Below, in pieces: positions 1 through 5,997 of a stretch of 22,086 nt of DNA (positions are counted from its first letter, which is position 1; every line of letters begins with the position of its first letter). The stretch comes from an uncultured bacterium. GTDB lineage: Bacteria; Actinomycetota; Actinomycetes; S36-B12. The translations under genes and the position numbers were made by a program. The notes under the pieces are model-generated. The model saw only the letters and a list, made by a program, of their open reading frames with translations. It searched no databases and had not been told where the DNA came from. The DNA lies in assembly GCA_903896585.1 (NCBI GenBank), contig CAITYI010000350.1, positions 1 through 22,086 of the forward strand, written 5' to 3'.

Positions 1-1
1 G

Positions 2-226
2 GTTCAGCGTGCTGAAGATCGGATTGGCGAGACTGTTGAAGTTATCATTGAATCAATTGACCCCGAGACGGGTGCGGGTATTGGCCATGCCGGTCATCAA
101 GGACCCGATGATTCTGAAACACGCGTGATAGCGGGTTCGAAACAATTCACCGTGGGTAGCATCATTTCCTGTGAAATCATTGATACCGAGGGAGTGGACC
201 TCATTGCGGAAGTTGTATCCGCATGA
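2..226 (+). CDS. rimO: RimO, ribosomal protein S12 methylthiotransferase (3' end only)
   Basis: Only the last 74 codons are present; the gene enters from the left edge and stops at TGA 224-226. The fragment reads as a C-terminal TRAM domain: an RIGETVEVIIE strand, a short G-rich stretch, an HQGPDD segment matching the HQ(A/G)PE motif of RimO, then a strand pair ending in AEVV. RimO is a radical-SAM enzyme that methylthiolates an aspartate of ribosomal protein S12; the TRAM domain binds the substrate. The catalytic part lies outside the window. Its stop overlaps the pgsA start (ATGA), a rimO-pgsA arrangement common in actinobacteria. MiaB, also in this window, has the same fold, but the HQGP segment and the pgsA neighbour favour RimO. 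Confidence 0.82.
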   Translation, partial: VQRAEDRIGETVEVIIESIDPETGAGIGHAGHQGPDDSETRVIAGSKQFTVGSIISCEIIDTEGVDLIAEVVSA

Positions 227-834
227 CGCAAGCATCTGACCATGCGGCTGATCCAGCCACTTCCACATCAATTTGGAACGTTGCAAATGGTTTAACCCTG
301 GTTCGCCTGATGGCTGTTCCTGTTCTAGTGTGGTTATTGGTACAGGATTCTGAGTTGTCTCGGAACATTGCAGCGGTGGTCTTTTTGGTGGCCTCTGTGA
401 CCGATTTTCTTGACGGGGCCATAGCTCGAAGATATGGATTAGTCACCAACTTTGGAAAAATCGCCGATCCCATTGCAGACAAATGTCTCACGGGCGTGGC
501 GCTTATCGGTTTATCGGTCTTGATGTTGCTCCCATGGTGGATCACGATTGTGATTATCGTGCGTGAGATTTTGGTGACCGTCATTAGATTCTGGGTTATT
601 GAACATGGCGTAATGGCTGCCTCTCGGGGAGGGAAAGCAAAAACGCTGGCTCAAACGATTGCGATCACCATGTACCTGGTGTCGTTGCCCCAAGGAAGTT
701 CGATCGATGATCTGTGGAGTATTGCTCAGCGTTTCGCCATGGGGATTGCGCTCATTTTGACAGTTGTCACCGCACTGCAATATATAAAACAGGCGAGATT
801 GTTGCGTCGACGCATTCACGGAGACTTGCAATGA
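223..834 (+). CDS. pgsA: CDP-diacylglycerol-glycerol-3-phosphate 3-phosphatidyltransferase (PgsA family)
   Basis: A 203-residue integral membrane enzyme of the CDP-alcohol phosphatidyltransferase family. The signature D-x2-DG-x2-AR-x8-G-x3-D-x3-D is complete: D61, D64-G65, A68-R69, G78, D82 and D86. The N-terminal WNVANGLTLVR segment is typical of PgsA, and several hydrophobic helices follow. The family joins CDP-diacylglycerol to an alcohol; the PgsA branch makes phosphatidylglycerol phosphate at the cytoplasmic membrane. Actinobacteria carry several paralogues, so the exact acceptor is inferred. The ATG overlaps the rimO stop and the TGA overlaps the cinA start, each as ATGA, so translation is probably coupled in one operon. 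The family and motif are certain, the substrate less so. Confidence 0.9.
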   Translation: MTQASDHAADPATSTSIWNVANGLTLVRLMAVPVLVWLLVQDSELSRNIAAVVFLVASVTDFLDGAIARRYGLVTNFGKIADPIADKCLTGVALIGLSVLMLLPWWITIVIIVREILVTVIRFWVIEHGVMAASRGGKAKTLAQTIAITMYLVSLPQGSSIDDLWSIAQRFAMGIALILTVVTALQYIKQARLLRRRIHGDLQ

Positions 835-1331
835 GTAGCACCACAGATTCAGCGAACTCAGCAGCAAGACTCCTCAACCTATTGATTACCTCGGGGTTGA
901 CCCTGAGCGTTGCAGAATCGTTAACCGGTGGTCTGTTAACTGCGAGATTAACCAAGTTCCCAGGCGCCTCTGCTGTTATCGCAGGTGGCGTGGTGGCGTA
1001 CAGCTCGGATGTGAAAGAAACACTGCTCCATGTTTCACCCGAGTCAATTGCGCAGGGTGTGGTCTCTGATGCCGTAGCCTCGCAGATGGCGCTGGGAGTC
1101 AGGGTGCTTCTCAAGTCCGATATCTCAGTTGCGTGCACAGGAGTCGCGGGGCCGGGAAGTCACGATGGAATTCCGCAGGGAACTGTCTGGATCGCTGGCG
1201 CGTCAAAACATTTACAAGCCACGAAACTGCTTAAGATCGACGGTGATCGGGATCAGGTTCGAGAAGAAACGGTTGACCACATGATTGACTTTGTGTCCAA
1301 CAATTTTTTCCCACACTTGAGCGATAAATGA
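831..1331 (+). CDS. cinA: CinA C-terminal domain protein (nicotinamide-nucleotide amidohydrolase, PncC type)
   Basis: 166 residues, corresponding to the C-terminal domain of CinA alone; there is no N-terminal MocF/COG1058 domain. Visible signatures are AESLTGGLL near residue 28, the PGAS turn, GGVVAYSSDVK and the CTGVAGPG loop. This domain deamidates nicotinamide mononucleotide to nicotinate mononucleotide in NAD recycling. I chose ATG 831 because it overlaps the pgsA stop (ATGA) and has GGAG 7 bases upstream; the reading frame stays open further upstream inside pgsA without a ribosome site. The reaction is inferred from the family. The pgsA-cinA-clgR order is usual in actinobacteria. Confidence 0.88.
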   Translation: MSSTTDSANSAARLLNLLITSGLTLSVAESLTGGLLTARLTKFPGASAVIAGGVVAYSSDVKETLLHVSPESIAQGVVSDAVASQMALGVRVLLKSDISVACTGVAGPGSHDGIPQGTVWIAGASKHLQATKLLKIDGDRDQVREETVDHMIDFVSNNFFPHLSDK

Positions 1332-1444
1332 GTACGGCCCGCCAGTAAAGACACCACTTTTTGAGGATATTTCGCGGTTGTGGGTGGCTAGCGGTATCAT
1401 TGGACTTTACGCAGATTAATCGTGGCAAATGAGGGGAGGACCGC
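1332..1444. other. Intergenic region cinA-clgR, probable clgR promoter
   Basis: 113 bases without a gene. A TATCAT at 1395-1400 could be a -10 element; the sequence 18 bases upstream (TTCGCG, 1371-1376) is a poor -35, so the promoter assignment is weak. A strong ribosome-binding site, GGGGAGGA (1433-1440), precedes the clgR start by 4 bases. I did not find a convincing ClgR operator or a terminator hairpin here. Confidence 0.35.
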
Positions 1445-1723
1445 ATGATCGTGTTACGCAATGTAATCGGCGATGAACTCAGGCGTAGACGCCAAGATCA
1501 AGGGCGCACGCTTCGCGATATTTCGGGTGCGGCTTCCGTTTCCTTGGGTTATCTTTCCGAGGTTGAGCGCGGTCAAAAAGAGGCCTCGTCAGAGTTGATC
1601 GCCGCGATATGCGGGGCTTTGGAAGTGTCACTCTCTGATGTGCTGGCTTCGGTCAGTAGTCAGGTTGCCCAAGCTGAGTCGGCCCTGCCGATTGAATTTC
1701 CTTCTCCTGCTCGCTCGCTGTAG
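1445..1723 (+). CDS. clgR: XRE-family transcriptional regulator, ClgR type
   Basis: A 92-residue protein that is nearly all one helix-turn-helix domain (about residues 6-62). The segment containing RTLRDIS, SLGYLSEVERGQKEASSEL and AICGALEVSLSDVL closely matches the actinobacterial ClgR family. ClgR activates clpP, clpC and related protease genes, and in some species recA-linked genes, and is itself degraded by Clp. The GGGGAGGA ribosome site fixes the start. Position between pgsA/cinA and DUF3046 near recA agrees with known actinobacterial gene order. The C-terminal tail (about residues 63-92) is short and does not end in an obvious Ala-Ala degron; it ends ARSL. Target genes cannot be read from this window. 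Confidence 0.88.
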   Translation: MIVLRNVIGDELRRRRQDQGRTLRDISGAASVSLGYLSEVERGQKEASSELIAAICGALEVSLSDVLASVSSQVAQAESALPIEFPSPARSL

Positions 1724-1739
1724 CCGCGAGGGCTCGTTA

Positions 1740-1931
1740 GTGAGATTGAGTGATTTCTGGGAGCGTCTCACTGAGGTCGTAGGTCCGGCCTACACCACTT
1801 CTTGGGGCCGAGACATGGTTCTCCCCGAAATTGGGTTGACGGTAGAGCAGGCCATCGAAGCTGGCGTAGAGACAGCGGTCATCTGGCGAGCAGTGTGCGA
1901 ATGCGCGGAGGTGCCACCTAACCTCCGCTAA
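1740..1931 (+). CDS. DUF3046 family small protein
   Basis: A 63-residue protein starting at GTG 1740, chosen because GAGGG lies 7 bases upstream and because the family begins (M/V)RL(S/T)(D/E)FW. Conserved features are RLSDFWERL, the GPAY segment, SWGRDMVLPEIG, and the ending IWRAVCE-x4-VPPNLR. DUF3046 is an actinobacterial family of unknown function, normally found just before recA (for example Rv2738c in M. tuberculosis). It starts 16 bases after clgR stops, so the two are probably co-transcribed. Two alternative hairpins sit across its last codons and stop. Family identity is clear; function is unknown. Confidence 0.85.
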   Translation: MRLSDFWERLTEVVGPAYTTSWGRDMVLPEIGLTVEQAIEAGVETAVIWRAVCECAEVPPNLR

Positions 1932-1938
1932 ATAGCGG
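1905..1938 (+). terminator. Overlapping hairpins at the end of DUF3046, possible terminator
   Basis: GCGGAGGT (1905-1912) pairs perfectly with ACCTCCGC (1921-1928) across an 8-base loop. The right arm shares bases with a second inverted repeat, CCGCTA/TAGCGG (1925-1930 and 1933-1938), so only one can form at a time. No run of T follows, so a classical intrinsic terminator is not supported; actinobacteria often use hairpins without a U-tract. It lies between the clgR-DUF3046 pair and the next promoter. Confidence 0.4.
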
Positions 1939-1966
1939 TGATCTGGGAAAAGTTCCATGGGTGCTC

Positions 1967-1981
1967 TAGAGTCGTAGGGTG
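1967..1981 (+). promoter_or_regulatory. Probable leaderless promoter (-10 TAGAGT) for the sulfotransferase-like gene
   Basis: TAGAGT (1967-1972) fits the actinobacterial -10 pattern TANNNT and is followed by 6 bases and then the GTG start. That spacing would begin transcription at or beside the start codon. No ribosome-binding site precedes this GTG, and no good -35 is visible. Confidence 0.5.
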
Positions 1982-2701
1982 TCAACTGAGAGTCTCAACT
2001 TCCTGACAATTGTTACCTTCGGGAGGTCGGGGAGCACGACTTTACAAGCGGCCTTGAATGCTCATTCAGGTGTAGCTATTCGCGGTGAGAATTACAATGC
2101 GTTCGCTGGATTGTGGCGGTATTGGAATTCCATTCAAGATTCGGCGGACCGGCATCACTCGGGAAAGTCAGACCACCCCTGGTTCGGTACGGCCAAATTA
2201 AATCCGCAGTCGGTGTTGCGCGACCTGCAGGTACATGCAATAGCAAATGTCCTGAGACCCAAGCCCACCACCCAGTGGACTGGATTCAAAGAGGTTCGGT
2301 ATGAGAAAGCGTATTTTCCTGATCCCGTAACACTTTTAAGTTATCTGTTGTTTCTGCAAGAGTTGTTTCCTGGGTTGGTTTTCCTCATTAATACCCGGGA
2401 CCCGGCATTAGCGGCCAAAAGTGGATGGTGGAGCAGCAACCCCAATGCGCTGCAAGTGTTACAGCAGACGAATTTCAACCTGGAACGAGTCGCGAGTGAC
2501 CTTGAAAAACTACTTGGCTCACATCGGGTTCAGATCATCAATCACGATCAATGGAAACACGATTCCACTCTTGTTACCCGAGCCCTGGCACAACTAGGGT
2601 TCCCAGTCCAAGATCAGTTGATATCCACGACACTCTCGACACATTTGTTGCATGGAAAAGTGCCGGTCAATGGCACAACCAGTGAAGGCGTGGAGCAATG
2701 A
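1979..2701 (+). CDS. Sulfotransferase-like P-loop protein
   Basis: 240 residues. Near the N-terminus (residues 12-21) VTFGRSGSTT resembles the 5'-phosphosulfate loop of PAPS-dependent sulfotransferases, which is a P-loop variant. FLINTRDPALAAKSGWW (about 135-151) resembles the 3'-phosphate-binding segment with its Arg and Ser, and GFKEVRY (102-108) is also family-like. No signal peptide or membrane segment is seen, so it is probably cytoplasmic. The acceptor is unknown; candidates are sugars, lipids or a small metabolite. The start is GTG 1979, judged leaderless from the TAGAGT box. Its stop overlaps the following MFS start (ATGA), so the two are translationally coupled and may share a substrate. 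The family call is moderate because these proteins diverge widely. Confidence 0.68.
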   Translation: MSTESLNFLTIVTFGRSGSTTLQAALNAHSGVAIRGENYNAFAGLWRYWNSIQDSADRHHSGKSDHPWFGTAKLNPQSVLRDLQVHAIANVLRPKPTTQWTGFKEVRYEKAYFPDPVTLLSYLLFLQELFPGLVFLINTRDPALAAKSGWWSSNPNALQVLQQTNFNLERVASDLEKLLGSHRVQIINHDQWKHDSTLVTRALAQLGFPVQDQLISTTLSTHLLHGKVPVNGTTSEGVEQ

Positions 2702-3987
2702 CACTTTCTCACATAGATCTTCTTCCCGATTCTCAGCAGTGCCAAACGATCCAGAAAAGGACGGTAGCGACCCTCTCAGCTAGTCAAATGTTTGGCGGTA
2801 TTGCTGTGGCCGGTGCAATCCCTGCGGGTTCACTGATTGCAGCTTCAATCGCCGACTCTGATGCCTTCGCGGGACTCGCTCAGACCGCTGGCGTATTAGG
2901 GGCGGCCGTATTTGCCCTTCCACTTGCCAGTATTGCCTTGAAACATGGTCGGCGGCCGGCACTCGCCACCGGTTATGGATTGGGTTTCCTAGGTGCGCTA
3001 GTTGTAATCGTGGCTGCGGTGCACCGCAATCTTGCCTTTATTTTGTTGGGGTGTCTATTAGTTGGTGTGGCAAGTGCTGCAAGTTTCCAAGCTCGTTACG
3101 CGGCCACTGACCTAGCGCTTCCGGAACACCGAGCCAGGTCGCTGTCCTATGTGGTGTGGGCAGCCACCATTGGTGCCGTACTCGGCCCAAATCTATTGAA
3201 TTTCAGTGGATCAATTGGGCTGTCCTTGGGGTTGCCGCAACTATCGGGCCCATATGTCATGTCTGCATTCACCTTGGGTCTAGCAGTCCTTATTTTATTA
3301 ATCTTTTTACGCCCCGATCCCTTTTTGCTGGCCACGCGCATGCGAGCCAGACTCGAGGGAGAAAAGTTCCAGCAGAACAAGGCGAAACTCCGCGATGGAA
3401 TAGAGCATCTCAAGACGAGACCTCGTGCAGTTTTGGGCATTGGGGCAATTGCAATCGGTCACGTGGTCATGGTCATGGTCATGGTGATGACACCGGTGCA
3501 TATGGCCCACGTCGACGTAACTTTGCAATTGATCGGCCTGGTAATCAGCGTCCACGTGGCTGGTATGTACGCATTTTCGCCGATAGTGGGGATGGCGGTG
3601 GATAAATTTGGTCGAATTCAGGTGATAGTGGCCGGCAGTGTCATCCTGGCGGTGAGCTGTGTAATCTGTGGAATTGCTCCCGCTGAAAACATTGTGATTT
3701 TGGGTATTGGGCTATTTCTCCTCGGCCTCGGATGGTCGTGCACGCTGATTGCTGGTTCGACCCTGGTCACCGATTCGGTGGAGCCAGCAGAGCGACCATC
3801 GGTTCAGGGACTTTCGGATCTCACCATGAATGCGGCGGGAGCATTGGGTGGAATCGCAGCCGGGCTGATCATGATGTGGGGGAGTTATGGCTGGCTATGT
3901 GCCCTATCACTCGTGCCTTTGCTGGCTCTCGGAGTCTGGGTGACCCGCCCGGCGTGTCGCAGTCAATCGAACGCACGTTCGATATAG
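2698..3987 (+). CDS. Major facilitator superfamily (MFS) transporter
   Basis: 429 residues with about twelve hydrophobic helices in two halves joined by a charged loop (about residues 206-240, with many Lys, Arg and Glu). A motif-A-like loop follows the second helix (ALKHGRRPAL, near residue 81), with a related MAVDKFGRI loop in the second half. Most relatives are drug or metabolite exporters, but the substrate cannot be read. The ATG overlaps the sulfotransferase-like stop. Residues 256-264 come from a GGTCAT hexamer repeat giving alternating Val-Met within a helix. The last codons (Gln-Ser-Asn-Ala-Arg-Ser-Ile) overlap the recA LexA box at 3967-3982, so the 3' end is constrained by a regulatory site. 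Confidence 0.85.
   Translation: MTLSHIDLLPDSQQCQTIQKRTVATLSASQMFGGIAVAGAIPAGSLIAASIADSDAFAGLAQTAGVLGAAVFALPLASIALKHGRRPALATGYGLGFLGALVVIVAAVHRNLAFILLGCLLVGVASAASFQARYAATDLALPEHRARSLSYVVWAATIGAVLGPNLLNFSGSIGLSLGLPQLSGPYVMSAFTLGLAVLILLIFLRPDPFLLATRMRARLEGEKFQQNKAKLRDGIEHLKTRPRAVLGIGAIAIGHVVMVMVMVMTPVHMAHVDVTLQLIGLVISVHVAGMYAFSPIVGMAVDKFGRIQVIVAGSVILAVSCVICGIAPAENIVILGIGLFLLGLGWSCTLIAGSTLVTDSVEPAERPSVQGLSDLTMNAAGALGGIAAGLIMMWGSYGWLCALSLVPLLALGVWVTRPACRSQSNARSI
3465..3488 (+). repeat. Tandem hexamer repeat (GGTCAT)3-GGTGAT
   Basis: Four consecutive 6-base units inside the MFS gene, the last with one change (GGTGAT). The period is a multiple of three, so gain or loss of a unit would add or remove Val-Met without a frameshift. 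Confidence 0.85.
3967..3982. promoter_or_regulatory. LexA-binding SOS box upstream of recA (perfect palindrome)
   Basis: TCGAACGCACGTTCGA matches the actinobacterial/Cheo-type SOS consensus TCGAAC-N4-GTTCGA at every defined base. It overlaps the last codons of the MFS gene and ends 192 bases before the recA start. A -10-like TATAGATT (3983-3990) abuts it, so LexA bound here would cover a distal recA promoter. This matches the M. tuberculosis recA layout, in which the far promoter is LexA-controlled. Confidence 0.92.
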
Positions 3988-4068
3988 ATTGAGACTTGCT
4001 GGGTCGAGTTATGCACATCGGGTGACTTCCTGCCGCATGGTCCACAAGCGGTGAGAGGAAGGCACAAA

Positions 4069-4090
4069 TGTCAGTCTCTGCGCCTAGTGT
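4069..4090 (+). promoter_or_regulatory. PafBC-type (RecA-NDp) DNA-damage promoter of recA
   Basis: TGTCAGTC (4069-4076), 8 bases, then TAGTGT (4085-4090). Mycobacterial LexA-independent damage promoters activated by PafBC have the form TGTCRGTG-N8-TANNNT. Spacing and -10 agree; the only difference is C instead of G at the eighth position. Transcription would begin near 4097, giving a leader of about 78 bases before recA. The match is by eye. Confidence 0.72.
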
Positions 4091-4100
4091 CTGATGGGTG

Positions 4101-4134
4101 TGAACACAGTGTTCATGTCAGAGTTCATGTCAGA
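4101..4134 (+). repeat. Palindrome and 12-bp tandem repeat in the recA leader
   Basis: TGAACACAGTGTTCA (4101-4115) is a perfect 7-1-7 palindrome. It overlaps two adjoining identical copies of GTTCATGTCAGA (4111-4122 and 4123-4134). They lie just downstream of the predicted PafBC-type start point, so they would be in the mRNA leader or at the promoter's downstream edge. The spacing does not fit a LexA box. The role is unknown. Confidence 0.75.
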
Positions 4135-4174
4135 CGCGACCTACCTCGACAGTCTGAATCAAAGGAGTAGTCAC

Positions 4175-5269
4175 ATGGCAAATGCAGCTAAAGACCGGGA
4201 AAAGGCACTGGATAGTGCGCTGGCTCAAATTGAACGGCAATTCGGCAAAGGCTCGGTCATGCGCCTTGGCGAGGAGGGTCGAGCCCCCATGGAGGTAATC
4301 CCTACGGGCTCCATTGCATTGGACATTGCCCTGGGCATTGGCGGCTTACCCCGCGGTCGAATCGTGGAAATTTATGGTCCGGAGGCATCGGGTAAGACCA
4401 CCGTCGCTCTTCATGCGATCGCCAGTGTTCAATCCCGAGGCGGTCTGGCAGCATTCATCGATGCTGAGCATGCCTTGGACCCGGATTATGCCTCCGCATT
4501 AGGTGTTGACTTAGATAATCTATATGTGTCGCAGCCGGACACCGGCGAGCAGGCACTTGAAATCTGCGACACGCTTGTGCGCTCCGGTGCCATCGATCTA
4601 GTGGTCATTGACTCGGTGGCAGCCCTGACACCGCGCGCTGAAATCGAAGGTGACATGGGTGATTCCCATGTTGGTCTGCAGGCTCGCCTCATGAGCCAAG
4701 CCCTTCGAAAAATGGCTGGCGCTTTGAGCAACACCAACACGACAGCCATCTTTATCAATCAACTTCGGGAAAAAATTGGCGTCATGTTTGGTAGTCCGGA
4801 GACTACAACCGGCGGTAAAGCTTTGAAGTTTTATTCATCGATTCGCCTTGATGTTCGCCGGATCGAAACTCTCAAGGGCGGTACCGAAGCCGTTGGTAAC
4901 CGGACCCGAATCAAAGTTGTGAAAAACAAGGTGGCTCCGCCATTTAAGCAAGCCGAGTTTGACATTCTTTATGGCGAGGGGATTTCGCGTGAAGGCTCCC
5001 TTATTGACATTGGTGTAGACCAGGGGATCGTGAGAAAGTCCGGTGCCTGGTACACCTATGAAGGCGACCAACTCGGACAAGGCAAGGAAAATGCGCGAAC
5101 GTTCCTCAAAGACAATGTGGATCTCGCCAATGAAATTGAAAAGCGGATTAAGGATCAATTGGGGATCGGTCCAAAGATGGATGCCGCTGAAATCCCAGCA
5201 TCTAAAGTCACCGAGCCGGTCGTCGAGATTGAACTCGCAGATGAACCCGCTGATTCAGAAGATGAATAG
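4175..5269 (+). CDS. recA: RecA recombinase
   Basis: 364 residues, full length and without an intein. The Walker A GPEASGKTT is at residues 68-76; LVVIDSVAAL, the MSQALRKM segment and the NQLREKIGVMFG loop follow in the normal order, and the tail is acidic (ending DSEDE). RecA coats single-stranded DNA, catalyses strand exchange and triggers LexA self-cleavage. I chose ATG 4175 because AAAGGAG lies 7 bases upstream and the protein then begins MANAAKDREKALDSAL as in relatives. The frame is open back to ATG 4094, which would add 27 residues encoded by the leader repeats; that extension is unlike the family. Regulation by a distal LexA box and a proximal PafBC-type promoter is predicted. recX follows after 27 bases. 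Confidence 0.98.
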   Translation: MANAAKDREKALDSALAQIERQFGKGSVMRLGEEGRAPMEVIPTGSIALDIALGIGGLPRGRIVEIYGPEASGKTTVALHAIASVQSRGGLAAFIDAEHALDPDYASALGVDLDNLYVSQPDTGEQALEICDTLVRSGAIDLVVIDSVAALTPRAEIEGDMGDSHVGLQARLMSQALRKMAGALSNTNTTAIFINQLREKIGVMFGSPETTTGGKALKFYSSIRLDVRRIETLKGGTEAVGNRTRIKVVKNKVAPPFKQAEFDILYGEGISREGSLIDIGVDQGIVRKSGAWYTYEGDQLGQGKENARTFLKDNVDLANEIEKRIKDQLGIGPKMDAAEIPASKVTEPVVEIELADEPADSEDE

Positions 5270-5296
5270 CATCCACCGGACCCAAACCCACCGATC

Positions 5297-5857
5297 TTGC
5301 AGTTGACTCCCACGGTCACACCAGACTCCGCATCCTCACCAGATGCGGAGCCTGGGCCGTCCGCCGCAGATCAGTATTCCCAAGGCTTGGCTATTGCGTT
5401 GCGGAAACTTAATGCACATGCGCGCACCCGGCACGAAATCTCAAGGGTGTTAACCGATAAAGGCATTGACGAGGGTTTATCCGGGTCAATTCTTGATCGA
5501 CTTACTGAGCTGGGATACCTCAATGACATCGAATTTGCCAACGAGTGGGTTCGATCCCGAGTCAGGAGTAGGGGTCTGGCCCTATCGGTGCTCCGCCGTG
5601 AACTCAACTCCAAGGGAGTGGACGCGGAAATCATCGAAAATGCTTTGCTCACAATTGACCCGGCAGATTCCGACCGCCGCGCCCGTGAATTGGCTGAAAA
5701 GAAATACCGCACCCTTTCTGGGGCCACCGATGCTGTCGCCATGCGCCGAATTAGCGCACTTTTGCAGCGAAAGGGTTATTCGGCTGGACAATCTTGGTCC
5801 ATTTCTCGATCGGTGGTTGGCGGGTCAGATGACTTTGACGCACCCTCTTTCCAATAA
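5297..5857 (+). CDS. recX: RecX, regulator of RecA
   Basis: 186 residues, within the actinobacterial RecX range. Three-helix RecX repeats are visible: LRKLNAHARTRHEISRVLTDKG, LTELGYLNDIEFANEWVRSR, and RRELNSKGVDAEIIENAL followed by RRISALLQRKGYS. RecX binds the groove of the RecA filament and limits its activity. It starts 27 bases after recA and is presumably co-transcribed. The start is uncertain: TTG 5297 or TTG 5303 fit the frame, no ATG or GTG is available, and no clear ribosome site is seen. The first 25-30 residues (Pro/Ser/Ala-rich) are a poorly conserved extension. Confidence 0.9.
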   Translation: MQLTPTVTPDSASSPDAEPGPSAADQYSQGLAIALRKLNAHARTRHEISRVLTDKGIDEGLSGSILDRLTELGYLNDIEFANEWVRSRVRSRGLALSVLRRELNSKGVDAEIIENALLTIDPADSDRRARELAEKKYRTLSGATDAVAMRRISALLQRKGYSAGQSWSISRSVVGGSDDFDAPSFQ

Positions 5858-5884
5858 CCCACGAAAGACTCACTGCCCGGTGAT

Positions 5885-5922
5885 TTGAGCAGTGTTCAGA
5901 TCAGGGGTAGACTGCACCTGTG
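5885..5922 (+). promoter_or_regulatory. Strong promoter (TTGAGC-N17-TAGACT) of the leader ORF and MMPL gene
   Basis: TTGAGC (5885-5890) and TAGACT (5908-5913) have the optimal 17-base spacing. Six bases after the -10 comes GTG 5920, so the transcript probably begins at or beside this start codon. It shows that the MMPL gene is transcribed separately from recA-recX. Confidence 0.62.
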
Positions 5923-5997
5923 GGTCAGGTAAGCACCCAACAAGTAAGCATCCAACAGTTAAGCACTTTTGGATCACGTCAATCAAGGGGTTATTAA
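5920..5997 (+). CDS. Putative leaderless 25-codon leader peptide upstream of the MMPL gene
   Basis: GTG 5920 opens a short frame ending at TAA 5995-5997. Its stop shares one base with the MMPL start (TAATG), and AAGGGG (5985-5990) lies 6 bases before that ATG, so translation of the small ORF would end exactly at the MMPL ribosome site. The peptide has a pentapeptide repeat, VSTQQ then VSIQQ then LST, encoded by a 15-bp tandem repeat, and ends in SRQSRGY. It begins directly at a predicted promoter. I recognise no homologue. It may act in cis by coupling or attenuation, or be untranslated. Confidence 0.45.
   Translation: MGQVSTQQVSIQQLSTFGSRQSRGY
5929..5966 (+). repeat. 15-bp tandem repeat, about 2.5 copies, in the MMPL leader
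   Basis: GTAAGCACCCAACAA (5929-5943) is followed by GTAAGCATCCAACAG (5944-5958) and a partial third unit TTAAGCAC (5959-5966). It lies in the leader ORF in phase with its codons. Confidence 0.8.

Noticed and set aside
3156..3605. Frame with a His-Gly repeat (HGHGHGD) resembling a metal-binding protein
   Set aside because: It is the other-frame reading of the GGTCAT repeat inside the well-supported MFS gene, with no ribosome site and no family features.
4101..4115. Palindrome TGAACACAGTGTTCA as a second LexA box at recA
   Set aside because: GAAC and GTTC are 5 bases apart rather than 4 and the outer TC/GA bases do not match.
4094..4174. N-terminal extension of RecA from ATG 4094
   Set aside because: ATG 4175 has a strong ribosome site and gives the usual RecA N-terminus; the extension encodes the leader repeats. 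Kept only as a possibility in the findings.
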